The translations under genes and the position numbers were made by a program. A stretch of DNA of 64,000 bases from Rhinopithecus roxellana (Eukaryota; Chordata; Mammalia; Primates; Cercopithecidae), in contig NC_044568.1 of assembly GCF_007565055.1 (NCBI RefSeq), positions 25,617,936 through 25,681,935 on the forward strand, written 5' to 3'. Each line of letters opens with the position of its first letter. Position 1 is the stretch's first letter. The notes beneath the pieces were generated by a model. That model did not search any database, was not told the DNA's origin, and saw only the letters and a program-made list of their open reading frames with translations. Positions 22,439-29,151 of this stretch are shown here, in pieces.

Positions 22439-24786
22439 GAGACGGAGTCTCGCTCTGTCGCCCAGGCTGGAGTGCAGTAGCCGGATCTCAGCTCACTGCA
22501 AGCTCCGCCTCCCGGGTTCACGCCATTCTCCTGCCTCAGCCTCCCGAGTAGCTGGGACTACAGGCGCCCGCCAGGTCGCCCGGCTAGTTTTTTTTTTGTA
22601 TTTTTAGTAGAGACGGGGTTTCACCATGTTAGCCAGGATGGTCTTGATCTCCTGACCTCGTGATCCGCCCGTCTCGGCCTCCCAAAGTGCTGGGATTATA
22701 GGCTTGAGCCACCGCGCCCGGCCCCAAGTGTACTTCTTTAGTCCCCCGCCCTTGAAATTTTCCTAGCAATTCTCACATTCGTTTATTTGTCTTGATGAAC
22801 TTTTGTATCATTTCATCAAAATAATAGAAAAATCCTCTTGATATTTTGACAGGGTCAGCATTGAATTTATAAATTTAGGAGGTTATCTGACTACAGGCAC
22901 ATACCACTAAGCCTGGCTAATTTATTTTTTGTAGAGATGAGGTCTCACTATGTTGCCCAGGCTGGTCTTGAGCTCCTGGGCTCCAGTGAGCTGCCACTTC
23001 GGTCTCCCAAAGTGCTGGGATTATAGGCACAAGCCACCATGCTCAGCCTTCTCTTCTTAATACAGGGTTCTCCCTTATCTCCATAGAATGAGCTATTTTG
23101 TTTTAAACCCTTTGTTGATAATTTTTAATGAAAAGATTATTGAAATTTAAACACATTTGACCTTGTCCCAGGACTCTAGGCCCTGATCTTTGTCTTCTAG
23201 GATTCTTTTGTTCCAGATGCTAATGCTGTTATATATCTGGATGGATCCATTTTGCTAGTTTCCAGGTCCAACACCTGACTTCAGAGGCCTGAAATGCTAC
23301 CATTTCTTCCTGTGGCTCAAAATTCTTCCATGGGGAGAGAGTTATATTCCATTATTTATTGACATTATTTAGTCCAGATAGGTAGGGATCCCTTTTGCTA
23401 GTTAGCATTTCTCAGGCCCCAGGACAGTGAGATGGTTCTGAAGGCGTTTCCCCCATTCGTATGCCAGGTAGTTGGGACCCAGGTCTAAGCCCTCTCTAGG
23501 ACACCATGTAATCCATGTTAAGGTTGGTGCACTGAAGTGAGGAGGGCCTCAGCGTCTTTTTCTAAAGTGCTTGCAACAAGGGGGAGGGACTGCGTGGAGG
23601 AATGGCTGCAACCAAAGAGGGAAAGCTGCTACCCTGAGGGTTAATGTACCTCAGGGTACATCAAGGAATGGACTGATCTGATGCCAAGGGGTCAATGAAA
23701 AGAGCCGGAGGTAATCTGGTGAAGTGGCATCAGATCTAGTACTGACTGCTGGGTGGGGGAGTCTCCTGGGGGTGCAGGTGGTGACGATGCTCACCTGTCT
23801 CCGTACCCCTTTCCCACAGTGCACCATGACACTCATATACCTCATCGTGGAGGATGTTTTCCAGCTCATCAACTACTTCAGCTTCAGCTACTGGTTCTTC
23901 GTGGGCCTGTCTGTTGTTGGACAGCTCTACCTCCGCTGGAAGGAGCCCGAAAGGCCCCGGCCTCTCAAGGTCAGCAGCTCTGGGCAGACTAGGAGGGGTG
24001 GGCCATCTCCCTAAGGTGACTTTTTGCCCATGAGCTTTTTCCTCTTCCCACATTACTTAGTATCTCACCCCCTCTATTTCAGCTGAGCGTGTTTTTCCCC
24101 ATCGTGTTCTGCGTATGCTCCGTGTTTCTGGTGATAGTGCCCCTCTTCACTGACACCATTAATTCCCTCATCGGCATCGCGATTGCCCTTTCTGGAGTTC
24201 CTTTCTACTTCATGGGTGTTTACCTGCCGGAGTCGCAGAGGCCACTGTTTATTCGGAATGTCCTGGGTGAGCTTCTCTGCGCCCCATTACTCACTGGTGG
24301 CTGTGTGTGCATGTGCATGCAGAGGTCGGGGGTGGCCAATAGCTTCCCCATACTCAGAATTTGCTGGAGGCCATGAGACCCAGCTGTCCACGACTTCCCT
24401 TTTGATTTTGACATGATCACTTCAGTTATAATTTTCGTGTCCTATTTTGGGGCTAAAACATTACCTTCTGACAACACAAATCACCTGGGAAGAAGAGTCA
24501 TGCATCAGACTCTGGCTGGGCATGGGGCAGAGGATGATGAGGCTTGTTGGGAGACAGGGGCAAAGCCTGATATAGAGTACTCAAGGGGCAGGTGGGGAGG
24601 GAGCCATAGATGTTACTAGTCAGCCTTGTGTTCAGGTTAGGGCTGTAGCTAGATGTTTACTAAATCCTGTGCTTGCTGTATTTTCATTCAGCTGCTATCA
24701 CCAGAGGCATCCAGCACCTTTGCTTTTGTGTCCTGACTGAGCTTGATGTAACCGAAGAGAAAAAGGATGAGATGAAAACTGACTAG
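1..24786 (+). CDS. SLC7A6: SLC7A6 (y+LAT2), 5'-truncated by the window edge, nine coding segments
   Basis: Coding segments are 1-467, 13790-13915, 16461-16605, 17912-18035, 18262-18365, 21841-21937, 23820-23969, 24083-24266 and 24692-24786. Every junction is GT-AG and the phases agree, giving 496 residues plus stop. Human y+LAT2 has 515 residues, so only the first 19 lie upstream. The protein is the light chain of a heteromeric plasma-membrane exchanger. It pairs with SLC3A2 (4F2hc) and swaps intracellular cationic amino acids for extracellular neutral amino acids plus sodium. Visible hallmarks are the TM1 GSG substrate motif (about residues 60-62) and the Cys in 'FPSCDPP' (about residue 159), which in this family makes the disulfide to the heavy chain. 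About ten scattered substitutions separate it from the human protein I recall, and there is no frameshift or premature stop. Family, order and length all agree, so identity is secure. Confidence 0.97.
532..826 (+). mobile_element. Alu (S-like)
   Basis: Full-length dimer starting ggctgggtgtggtggctc and ending in an A-run. 'tacttta' flanks both ends. Confidence 0.95.
827..1925 (+). other. SLC7A6 intron 1, no recognised element
   Basis: About 1.1 kb of ordinary intron. I see no exon with supported splice sites and no recognisable repeat. Confidence 0.6.
1926..2230 (+). mobile_element. AluY, young, long A-tail
   Basis: Starts ggccgggcgcagtggctcac, carries 'gagatccggccactgc' of Old World monkey AluY, and has a tail of nearly 40 A. 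The target duplication aaatacatttat is perfect. A short deletion removes 'atcctggctaac'. Confidence 0.96.
2245..2560 (+). mobile_element. Alu, old
   Basis: Diverged dimer with an (AAAAC)n tail. The 3' end duplicates the segment 'gaccctgtctccaaca'. Confidence 0.92.
2639..2849 (-). mobile_element. Alu, 5'-truncated
   Basis: T-run then gagatggagtcttgctctg; it stops at 'caggctggtc', so about 80 bp of the 5' end are missing. Flanked by agaagagtactttt. Confidence 0.93.
2885..3178 (-). mobile_element. Alu
   Basis: Full antisense dimer ending gcgcccagcc. It lies right after the previous Alu and is followed by a third copy of gaagagtactt. Confidence 0.95.
3338..3641 (-). mobile_element. Alu
   Basis: T-run to gcacccggcc; flanked by tagtgtttttt / tagtatttttt. 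It forms a close inverted pair with the next Alu. Confidence 0.95.
3670..3967 (+). mobile_element. AluY, Old World monkey type
   Basis: Has 'ggctcaagcctg' and 'actagccgggcgaggtggcgg', hallmarks of cercopithecid AluY. Perfect duplication ggtaaaacata. Confidence 0.96.
4134..4424 (-). mobile_element. Alu
   Basis: Antisense dimer from a T-run to cacgcccagcc, moderately diverged. Confidence 0.94.
4445..4736 (-). mobile_element. Alu
   Basis: Antisense dimer gagacggagtctcactctgt to catgcccagtc. Confidence 0.94.
4812..5111 (+). mobile_element. Alu (J-like)
   Basis: ggctgggcatggtagctcat to an A-run; 'ctaatatt'/'ttaatatt' flanks. Confidence 0.93.
5175..5275 (+). mobile_element. MIR SINE fossil
   Basis: 'gtatagtggttaggattgca' then 'accagactggattta', MIR core order. 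SLC7A6 intron 1. Confidence 0.65.
5312..5590 (-). mobile_element. Alu
   Basis: Antisense dimer; its 5' edge dissolves after 'ggcgtgagcc'. Confidence 0.92.
5591..6384 (+). other. SLC7A6 intron 1, unassigned
   Basis: No gene. The part 6130-6330 ('gtggcctgtgagccagattt', 'tgtaaataattttgaatta') looks like a decayed transposon but is not assigned. Confidence 0.5.
6385..6468 (-). mobile_element. Alu fragment
   Basis: Only 'tatgttgcccaggctggtct' to 'cacctcagcctc' is present, a monomer piece. Confidence 0.8.
6489..6788 (-). mobile_element. Alu
   Basis: Full antisense dimer with the duplication ggctgtggctcctt on both sides. Confidence 0.95.
7036..7252 (+). mobile_element. MER5A-type hAT DNA transposon fossil
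   Basis: It begins cagtggttctcagcc, has 'tagcaatatctggagacact' and 'ggttgtcac' inside, and ends 'gtgctgaggttgagaaactctg'. This is the MER5A/Charlie pattern with its terminal inverted ends. SLC7A6 intron 1. Confidence 0.88.
8005..8160 (+). mobile_element. Alu left monomer (FLAM-like)
   Basis: ggccaggctcagtggctcat with only one arm and a mixed A-rich tail. Confidence 0.88.
8195..8475 (-). mobile_element. Alu
   Basis: Antisense dimer; 'aaggatactttta' duplicated on both sides. Confidence 0.95.
8651..8946 (-). mobile_element. Alu
   Basis: Antisense dimer; ttccacattt flanks. Confidence 0.95.
8947..10274 (+). other. SLC7A6 intron 1, mostly unassigned
   Basis: No gene. 9205-9430 ('gctctgccatcctcagcctg') looks like an old interspersed repeat. 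The rest is plain. Confidence 0.5.
10275..10336 (-). pseudogene. Truncated U6 snRNA retropseudogene
   Basis: The minus strand begins GTGTTCACTTCAGCAGCACA, matching the U6 5' end. It continues through ACTAAAATTGGAACGA and AGATTAGCATGGCCCCTG, then stops matching at about nucleotide 62 of U6's 107. Several substitutions and a short deletion after 'GGAACGA' are present. AT-rich sequence similar on both sides (atttttattttta) may be a target duplication. It lies in SLC7A6 intron 1. Confidence 0.88.
10760..10922 (+). repeat. CT-rich low-complexity tract
   Basis: About 160 nt of ctctgt/tcttt-type pyrimidine sequence ending in (gttt)n, running into the T-stretch of an antisense Alu monomer. It lies in SLC7A6 intron 1. 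Confidence 0.85.
10915..11092 (-). mobile_element. Alu monomer, old
   Basis: T-run, 'ctctgttgccctggctggag', 'tcccacctcagcctccca'; short and diverged. Confidence 0.85.
11093..11855 (+). other. SLC7A6 intron 1, nothing recognised
   Basis: Plain intronic sequence without repeats or splice-supported frames. Confidence 0.55.
11856..12147 (+). mobile_element. Alu (J-like)
   Basis: ggccaggttcagtggctcat to an A-run; the mid A-linker is replaced by T's. Confidence 0.93.
12148..12899 (+). other. SLC7A6 intron 1, unassigned
   Basis: Purine-rich stretch (12360-12540) that may be an old repeat; no gene seen. Confidence 0.5.
12900..13015 (-). mobile_element. MIR SINE fossil
   Basis: 'cagcctcagtttcctcatcc' and 'taaaatgggaatagga' are the antisense MIR signature. 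SLC7A6 intron 1. Confidence 0.7.
13018..13319 (-). mobile_element. Alu (J-like)
   Basis: Pyrimidine-rich tail then gcgacagggtcttactctgt to gcacctggcc. Confidence 0.93.
13790..13915 (+). CDS. SLC7A6: SLC7A6 coding exon 2 in window, residues about 175-217
   Basis: The acceptor is 'tcctcctag' and the donor 'gtaag' at 916. The exon encodes LLTFVNCAYVKWGTRVQD and ends in KLCQ-G. It is 126 nt, phase 1 to phase 1. One conservative change from recalled human sequence (Val to Ile in 'KVIALIAI') is visible. It follows a 13.3-kb intron. Confidence 0.96.
14618..14653. repeat. Perfect 15-bp inverted repeat with 6-nt loop
   Basis: The left arm is gtgattgtacacagc (14618-14632), the loop tccctg, and the right arm 14639-14653 is its exact reverse complement. 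It lies in SLC7A6 intron 2, about 90 bp before an Alu. Confidence 0.95.
14744..15040 (+). mobile_element. Alu
   Basis: ggccgggcgcggtggctcgc; flanked by aagaattgccctt at both ends. Confidence 0.95.
15057..15372 (+). mobile_element. Alu
   Basis: Second sense Alu at the same site; a third 'agaattgcc.ttg' follows it. Confidence 0.95.
15373..16263 (+). other. SLC7A6 intron 2, nothing recognised
   Basis: No repeat family recognised. The 125-aa minus frame here has no splice or family support. Confidence 0.55.
16264..16460 (+). promoter_or_regulatory. SLC7A6: Very long pyrimidine tract leading into a SLC7A6 acceptor
   Basis: About 195 nt that are overwhelmingly C/T, with only short purine interruptions, run directly into 'gcccccacag' before the exon at 16461. 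It serves as an exceptionally long polypyrimidine tract. Confidence 0.8.
16461..16605 (+). CDS. SLC7A6: SLC7A6 coding exon 3 in window, residues about 217-265
   Basis: The acceptor 'gcccccacag' follows an unusually long pyrimidine tract. The donor is 'gtaaag' at 16606. The exon encodes HSEHFQDAFEGSSWDMGN through LNFVTEEIKNPER, including the conserved 'YSGWDTLN' transport-domain motif. It is 145 nt, phase 1 to phase 2. Confidence 0.96.
16850..17537 (+). repeat. 53-bp minisatellite, 13 units, SLC7A6 intron 3
   Basis: Units start at 16850 and every 53 bp to 17486. Each begins ttcagtggggagcagcag and carries a CAGCTG core inside 'aggcccagctggggct'. The units are almost identical. Units 3 (16956) and 10 (17327) share a G to A change (gtgagg), and the last unit is decayed at its 3' end. 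Confidence 0.97.
17642..17673 (+). repeat. 32-bp direct repeat, left copy
   Basis: It begins gagatcatagatgcaggagg and is identical over 32 bp to 18192-18223. It lies 238 bp before SLC7A6 exon 17912-18035. Confidence 0.95.
17912..18035 (+). CDS. SLC7A6: SLC7A6 coding exon 4 in window, residues about 265-306
   Basis: The acceptor is 'cctgacag' and the donor 'gtgagt' at 18036. The exon encodes NLPLAIGISMPIVTLIYI and ends DVLSSDAVAV. It is 124 nt and ends in phase 0. A perfect 32-bp direct repeat brackets it (17642-17673 and 18192-18223). Confidence 0.96.
18192..18223 (+). repeat. 32-bp direct repeat, right copy
   Basis: It is identical to 17642-17673, 550 bp away, and lies between SLC7A6 exons 17912-18035 and 18262-18365. 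Only 38 bp separate it from the next exon, in the branch-point region. Confidence 0.95.
18262..18365 (+). CDS. SLC7A6: SLC7A6 coding exon 5 in window, residues about 307-341
   Basis: The acceptor is 'cctgcctccag', 226 nt after the previous exon, and the donor is 'gtactg' at 18366. It encodes TFADQTFGMFSWTIPIAV through NASIFASSR. It is 104 nt, phase 0 to 2. Confidence 0.96.
18464..18516 (+). repeat. (GT)n microsatellite
   Basis: About 50 bp of GT with scattered 'at' interruptions, at the start of SLC7A6 intron 5. Confidence 0.95.
18561..18812 (+). repeat. Degenerate minisatellite with duplicated ends
   Basis: About ten copies of a 20-25-bp unit of the type tgtgctgatagctcatgttt. A 43-bp stretch (starting tgtgctggtagctcatgttt) occurs identically at both ends of the array, 18561-18603 and 18770-18812, so the array is bracketed by a 209-bp-offset duplication. 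Confidence 0.9.
19312..19440 (-). mobile_element. Alu monomer
   Basis: 'agagattggggtctcactat' to catgcctggcc; one arm only. Confidence 0.87.
19893..20195 (+). mobile_element. Alu
   Basis: Sense dimer, start altered (gtccagcgggcgcagggctc), A-tail. Confidence 0.94.
20265..20600 (+). mobile_element. L2 LINE fragment
   Basis: 'cttaccgcaaa'-type L2 tail text such as 'ttttgcctttgcacatgctt' and 'ctggaaactcttctttgcat'. SLC7A6 intron 5. Confidence 0.6.
20653..21265 (-). mobile_element. Alu (outer), interrupted 20822-21121
   Basis: Left part 20653-20821 and right part 21122-21265 rejoin at 'cctggctaatttt'. Outer flanks are gcgccagtcttttt and gtgccagtcttttt. Confidence 0.93.
20822..21121 (-). mobile_element. 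Alu (inner, nested)
   Basis: Complete antisense Alu inside another, duplicating the host's own cctggctaatttt. Confidence 0.94.
21266..21840 (+). other. SLC7A6 intron 5, G-rich end
   Basis: 21470-21760 is rich in ggtg/gggt words and reads as a long proline- and serine-rich frame on the minus strand. It looks like composition bias rather than a gene. Confidence 0.5.
21841..21937 (+). CDS. SLC7A6: SLC7A6 coding exon 6 in window, residues about 341-373
   Basis: The acceptor is 'atccttctag' and the donor 'gtaagc' at 21938. It encodes LFFVGSREGHLPDLLSMI through PIPALLFN. The SREGHLP segment is a hallmark of the SLC7 light-chain family. It is 97 nt, phase 2 to 0. Confidence 0.96.
22410..22722 (-). 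mobile_element. AluY, Old World monkey type, young
   Basis: Nearly 30 T, then the sequence to 'ggcttgagccaccgcgcccg'. Perfect duplication ccaagtgtacttctt. Confidence 0.96.
22785..22888 (-). mobile_element. L1 LINE fragment
   Basis: 'cagggtcagcattgaattta' is an L1 ORF2-complement type sequence. SLC7A6 intron 6. Confidence 0.45.
22889..23048 (-). mobile_element. Alu fragment
   Basis: Starts mid-element at 'gactacaggcacatacca', ends catgctcagcc. Confidence 0.87.
23262..23378 (+). repeat. Local duplication, copy A (SLC7A6 intron 6)
   Basis: About 117 bp starting ccaggtccaacacctgactt, roughly 90% identical to 25195-25306 with two small indels. The repeat family is not recognised. Confidence 0.85.
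23820..23969 (+). CDS. SLC7A6: SLC7A6 coding exon 7 in window, residues about 374-423
   Basis: The acceptor is 'ttcccacag' and the donor 'gtcagc' at 23970. It encodes CTMTLIYLIVEDVFQLIN, then SYWFFVGLSVVGQLYLRW and KEPERPRPLK. It is 150 nt, phase 0. Two residues differ from recalled human protein (Ala to Thr, Lys to Glu). Confidence 0.96.
24083..24266 (+). CDS. SLC7A6: SLC7A6 coding exon 8 in window, residues about 424-485
   Basis: The intron before it is only 113 nt, ending 'ctatttcag'. The donor is 'gtgagc' at 24267. It encodes LSVFFPIVFCVCSVFLVI, TM11-12 and the 'FYFMGVYLPES' stretch. It is 184 nt, phase 0 to 1. Confidence 0.96.
24692..24786 (+). CDS. SLC7A6: SLC7A6 last coding exon with stop, residues about 485-515
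   Basis: The acceptor is 'tttcattcag'. It encodes the cytosolic tail AITRGIQHLCFCVLTELD followed by a charged EEKKDEMKTD end. The TAG stop is at 24784-24786. The tail differs from recalled human protein at several residues (Ile, His, Thr, Met), more than the membrane core does. Confidence 0.96.
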
Positions 24787-25194
24787 AGGTCAGAGGTGGC
24801 TTTCCTAGGCCTGGAAGGCTGGCCACAGAGCGAAATCCTGATAAGACTCTGTGGGCCCAACTCTCCTGAATTAAAGGAGCCTTTTGACCCACATCATATA
24901 ACGGGGCTCAGGGCCAGTGCTCACTCTTCTTGGTAAGCTATAGGAGACTCAGGATCTGGGCCAACCTCAAGGTGGGGGCTTCAGAGGGTGGGGGGAAGAT
25001 TGGAGAACAGGGGAATGGTCATTTAGTTTTACTCCTGATAGGTAGAGGCAGCTCTTACAGATATTTACTTGGTAAGGTGCAGTGGGGAAGAGAGAATGCT
25101 AGGTTGATAGGGCTGGTGGCTTCTGAATTTGGTATCTGAGATTTGAACTAGGAGTCCCTATAGAGGGGCTGCTCTATGGGAAGTTTTCCTCTGA

Positions 25195-25306
25195 CCAGGT
25201 CCAACACCTGACTTTAAAGGCCTGAAATGCTACCGTTTCTTCCTCTGGCTCAAAATTCTTCCCTGGGGAGAGTTATAGTTCCTTATTTATTGATATTTAG
25301 TCCAGA
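25195..25306 (+). repeat. Local duplication, copy B (SLC7A6 3'UTR)
   Basis: About 112 bp, the partner of 23262-23378, 1.93 kb away and on the same strand. Both end with 'ttagtccaga'. Confidence 0.85.
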
Positions 25307-25505
25307 ACACCAGTTCTAATGAAGCATGAGTGTCTCTTCATCTACAGGATGCAATAGGCTGATTGTATTTAAAATTCAAAGTACCCAAAACTGAGTCCCT
25401 CTGGGCTCAGAAATGTCTGTGGTATTGGGTCAGACTCTGACCACAGATTTTATGCTGTTTAGCACAATCTTCTATTGAGTCTTACCTGCAACAATGAACC
25501 TGACA

Positions 25506-25815
25506 GATTTTTTTTTTTTTTTTTTTTTTTTTGAGAGGGAGTCTGGCTCTGTTGCCCAGGCTGGAGTGCAGTGGCCGGATCTCAGCTCACTGCAAGCTCT
25601 GCCTCCCGGGTTTATGCCATTCTCCTGCCTCAGCCTCCCAAGTAGCTGGGACTACAGGCGCCCGCCACCTCGCCCGGCTAGCTTTTTGTATTTTTTAGTA
25701 GAGACGGAGTTTCACCGTGTTAACCAGGATGGTCTCAAACTCCTGACCTCGTGATCCGCCCGTCTCGGCCTCCCAAAGTGCTGGGATTACAGGCTTGAGC
25801 CACCGCGCCCGGCCC
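25506..25815 (-). mobile_element. AluY, Old World monkey type, in SLC7A6 3'UTR
   Basis: Long T-run; 'ggccggatctcagctcactg', 'cgcccggctagctttttgta', 'ggcttgagccaccgcgcc'. 'cagatttttt' flanks both sides. Confidence 0.95.
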
Positions 25816-26751
25816 AGATTTTTTTACTCACGTACCTGTTACACTTTAGCATATAGATAGATCATGTTACAAGCACTTGGCTCAGATCCAGCAAGAACAG
25901 ATGAACAAATTCATAAGTCAGAAGTCTGTTAATACGGCTGTTTTGAAGGATAATCCTTTATTTTACTTGAGACCTTGCATCTTTGTTCTAGCTGACAGTA
26001 AATCTCTGGGTTTCTGTTGTGAACTCTTAAGAGGGCTGAAACTTCTGAAATTCAGGTGGATCACCTGAATTCTCTCAGCTATCAGTGGCTTGGAGAACAT
26101 CTCAAGGGCCCAAGTCATCAAATAACCTCCCTGTAAGGGCAGTGTGAGGGACTGCTGCGCAGACCCAAGCAAACCCACCCTGGTGCTAGAAGAGGTCATT
26201 TCACTTTTTCTGAAAACCTCACATCAGACTGCATCCCCTTCTGTCCCTGGCACCAGGCTTTGTTTACACTTGGAGCCGCCTTGGTGTAGGTCACCAGGAC
26301 AGTGTACTCCTCTCCTGCCAGCCTCCCCTTCCCCGAGGTGTGGTGGCTGCAGTCTCAGGAAGAGCTTGGTACTTGTGGGGACTTCTGTTTTCTCCCTGTG
26401 GAGATCAGTGAAGACTGGGAGGAAAGCTGCTTCAACCTGAGTTGGGCTCTTCAGCAGGCTGCACAAGTGGAAGCAACTAATTCTGGTGCTCAGGCTGGGT
26501 TCTCACCCAAGTTAGGCCTGCTCTGGCCTAATGGATCTTACTGTATGAGCAGCACGGCTGCACTGGATTGTACAACTGTTTTGTGATGCCCCCGGACACT
26601 GTCATCCTGGGCCCAGAAAAACATGCTAGCTTGACATACCCCACGGGCTTCTTATTCTTGGGTTTTGGAATTGGTAAACAGTGAGGCAGTCTCCCTTTCT
26701 GACCATTCTTCACCCACTCACAAAGGAATAACCTTGGCCATATATTTGCTC

Positions 26752-26757
26752 AATAAA
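26752..26757 (+). terminator. SLC7A6: Candidate proximal poly(A) signal of SLC7A6
   Basis: A canonical AATAAA lies about 1.97 kb after the SLC7A6 stop. T/G-containing sequence follows within 40 nt (gttgccttgggttc). Which of the several downstream hexamers is used cannot be decided from sequence. Confidence 0.5.
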
Positions 26758-26775
26758 GATTGAAGAAAGCATGGT

Positions 26776-29020
26776 CACAGTTGCCTTGGGTTCAGGGCAT
26801 AATGCATATGTGAAGCATGGGGTGACATTCTTACTGTCATGGGTTTGGGATTTGTACGGCAAATTCCTGCCCAAAGACAGGGTGTCTTGTGCAAAGGCTG
26901 ACTTGCCTGAACTCTAAGAACATGACTTTTGTCTGAGCCAAGCTGGCACCCATCCCAGGGCTCCTCTGGAGCTAATCCTTTAAGCAAAATGTGCTTGCCT
27001 TTAAAGACCTTTGAAAGATCCCTGACCCCAGCTTTAGCTTTCTCCAACAGATAACCAGCTAATCTCAGGAATTTACTGCCCCCCGCCCCCACCCCCAGTG
27101 GCGTCTAGGGAAAGCAAGGACCTCACATGCCAGGTGCCCTAGTACTTGCTCAGTGAGCCGTGTCATCCTCCTTTCATTTTTGGATGGTGACAGCATTCTT
27201 CCCCTTTGTGCTGGATACAGACTTCTCCCAGGATCCCCTTTTTGGGAGCAAAGCCAGACAATCCCTTCAGCACTCAAGCTTCAGGGTGGAATTAATTTCT
27301 GCCAGCTCTTTGTTGTCTGTCTCCTTAAATCCTTCTCTTGGTGTGCTTATCCCTTTTGCAGTGAGTACAGTTTATTAAGTTATCAGCCCTTTAATATTGG
27401 GGAAACTTAATGAGTATAAATGGCAGGGAGCACACTAGTAACAGCACAGTGTTTTGTTTTTTCACCTGGTTGCTGTGAGTGCAAGAATAGCTTTCAATCC
27501 TTTGTTTCTATGTCTACAGACAGAAAGCGAGATGTCTAATATTAGACATACCAGTTGCTGCCTGTTATAACGTTGAATTATACCTTTGTGCGTACCTAGG
27601 ATGTTTGTTGTTTTAATTAGCTGCAATACATAGGGCCTATGTACACAGAATTTAATCACTTTGTCAGGTTGAATAACTCCATGTAGATAAGAGCTAGTGT
27701 AGGTAAACGTTTAGAAAATGGACATAAAGTCAAAGTGATGGCAGGTAGGATGAAGGAGAGATACTTAGGAAATCCTAAAAGAGGCGGCAAGAAGGCATCT
27801 CCCTGTGTAAATCCCCTTCCCCCATGACAGTGAGTCAGAGACACTCACAGGCTATTAGGGCACAGCCCTAGCTGAATGTTCTGCGTTGTCCGTAATAGCT
27901 ACTAGCCATACGTAGCTAATTATATTAAAATGAAATAAAACTAAAGCTCAGTTTCCCTTCAGTTGCGCTAATCACATTTCAAGTGCTCAGCACTACTACA
28001 CAGCGCAGACACAGAACACAGCGTCACTGCAGATAGTTCTACTGGACAATGTTACACTAGAATAAACACCAAGGCAGTGAGTTAAGGCAGCTATGGTTGG
28101 AAAGGCATAGGGACAGAGTGTGCTTACAAGAGATACAAGCTGTGGTAATAAAACTGATCCTGCTGATAGTAGTTTTTTTTGTGGTGAGTGCTGTGAAGAG
28201 TAAACGTTACACAGTGGAAAGCTAAGTTCAGAATGTGCTTTGTTTTTCCTCCCTTGCTTTAAGTCCTTGGTATTTATAATCAATGCTGAAACTTTGGTCT
28301 CACTACCACTCCGTTTTAGATATTCAGATTTAAAAGGCTTTAAAAGAATTCCTTTCTTCCATGTTCAAAGCTAGACTTTACTAAACACATGTATCACATT
28401 CATATACATTGTTTCTTGGCCCCACTGCCAAAGGAAGTCAGTCAGTCATTTCACAACTATTAGGAGAGTTTGGAAGCCGAAATAGCTGTTAACTAAAATC
28501 TCCCACAGCTCACAGACTGCTTTCTGCCCTAATGGCCACTATTATCCAGTCTGTGTTGCTACAAGGGACCCACTGGTCCCCCTTTTAGATTCTATCAAAA
28601 GGAACAGGGTTTCCCAGAGGCAGGAAGCCTGGTGGTATGGCAGAGCAGAAAATTACTGCTAATGAAACGCGAACCTCTTCTTCCCTTGTGGTTTCAGCAC
28701 AGCACCTGAATGCCAGGAAAAATTCCTGGGCCAAGAAGCTAAAGCTAAAGAAGCTTTCCTTTTTACACATTTTTTTTTCTTTCAAACTGTAGGGTCACTT
28801 TTGATTGAGGCAAAGAGGCCCTACTGTAAGTGGAAAAGACTCACTCCTTCAACATAAGTTTTCACTGTGGTGGGATGGTGCTGCCTGACATGCTTGATAT
28901 GCTTTTCCTTCCACGTGTTAAGCTAGGAAACCTAAGAGGATGTCAGCAGGGCCGTTAACCCTGGACTCAGAGCCCTCAAGGGCTTGTGGCAGAACCTCAT
29001 GGCTGGACATCACAAGACGA
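26776..29020. other. Repeat-free stretch between SLC7A6 and SLC7A6OS
   Basis: About 2.2 kb with no Alu at all, in a window where Alus otherwise occur every kilobase. It probably holds 3'UTR of one or both convergent genes. An 18-bp perfect palindrome is at 27532-27549. Confidence 0.6.
27371..27376 (-). terminator. SLC7A6OS: Candidate poly(A) signal for SLC7A6OS
   Basis: This is the nearest minus-strand AATAAA (plus TTTATT) downstream of the SLC7A6OS stop, giving a 3'UTR of about 1.65 kb. A further one lies at 25957-25962. Use is not provable from sequence. Confidence 0.35.
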
Positions 29021-29151
29021 TCAGTCTGAATCCAGGTCGTGGGGGCTGTCATAGCCAAACTCCTTCTGCACATCCAGAGGGTACTTGCTCCACATCCGTT
29101 GTCTGCTGCTGCCTCTTTCCTCCTCACTCAGGCTGTTGTAGTCAGCAGAGC
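29021..29151 (-). CDS. SLC7A6OS: SLC7A6OS coding exon 5 with stop, residues 267-309
   Basis: The acceptor is cattctag. It encodes SADYNSLSEEERGSSRQR, then MWSKYPLDVQKEFGYDSP and HDLDSD. TGA is at 29023-29021. I rechecked the 'agacaacgg' junction and the frame is intact. Confidence 0.95.

Noticed and set aside
29090..29110. Possible frameshift in the SLC7A6OS last exon
   Set aside because: A first reading suggested an extra A. Recounting the bases showed the frame intact, and total length is 309 aa.
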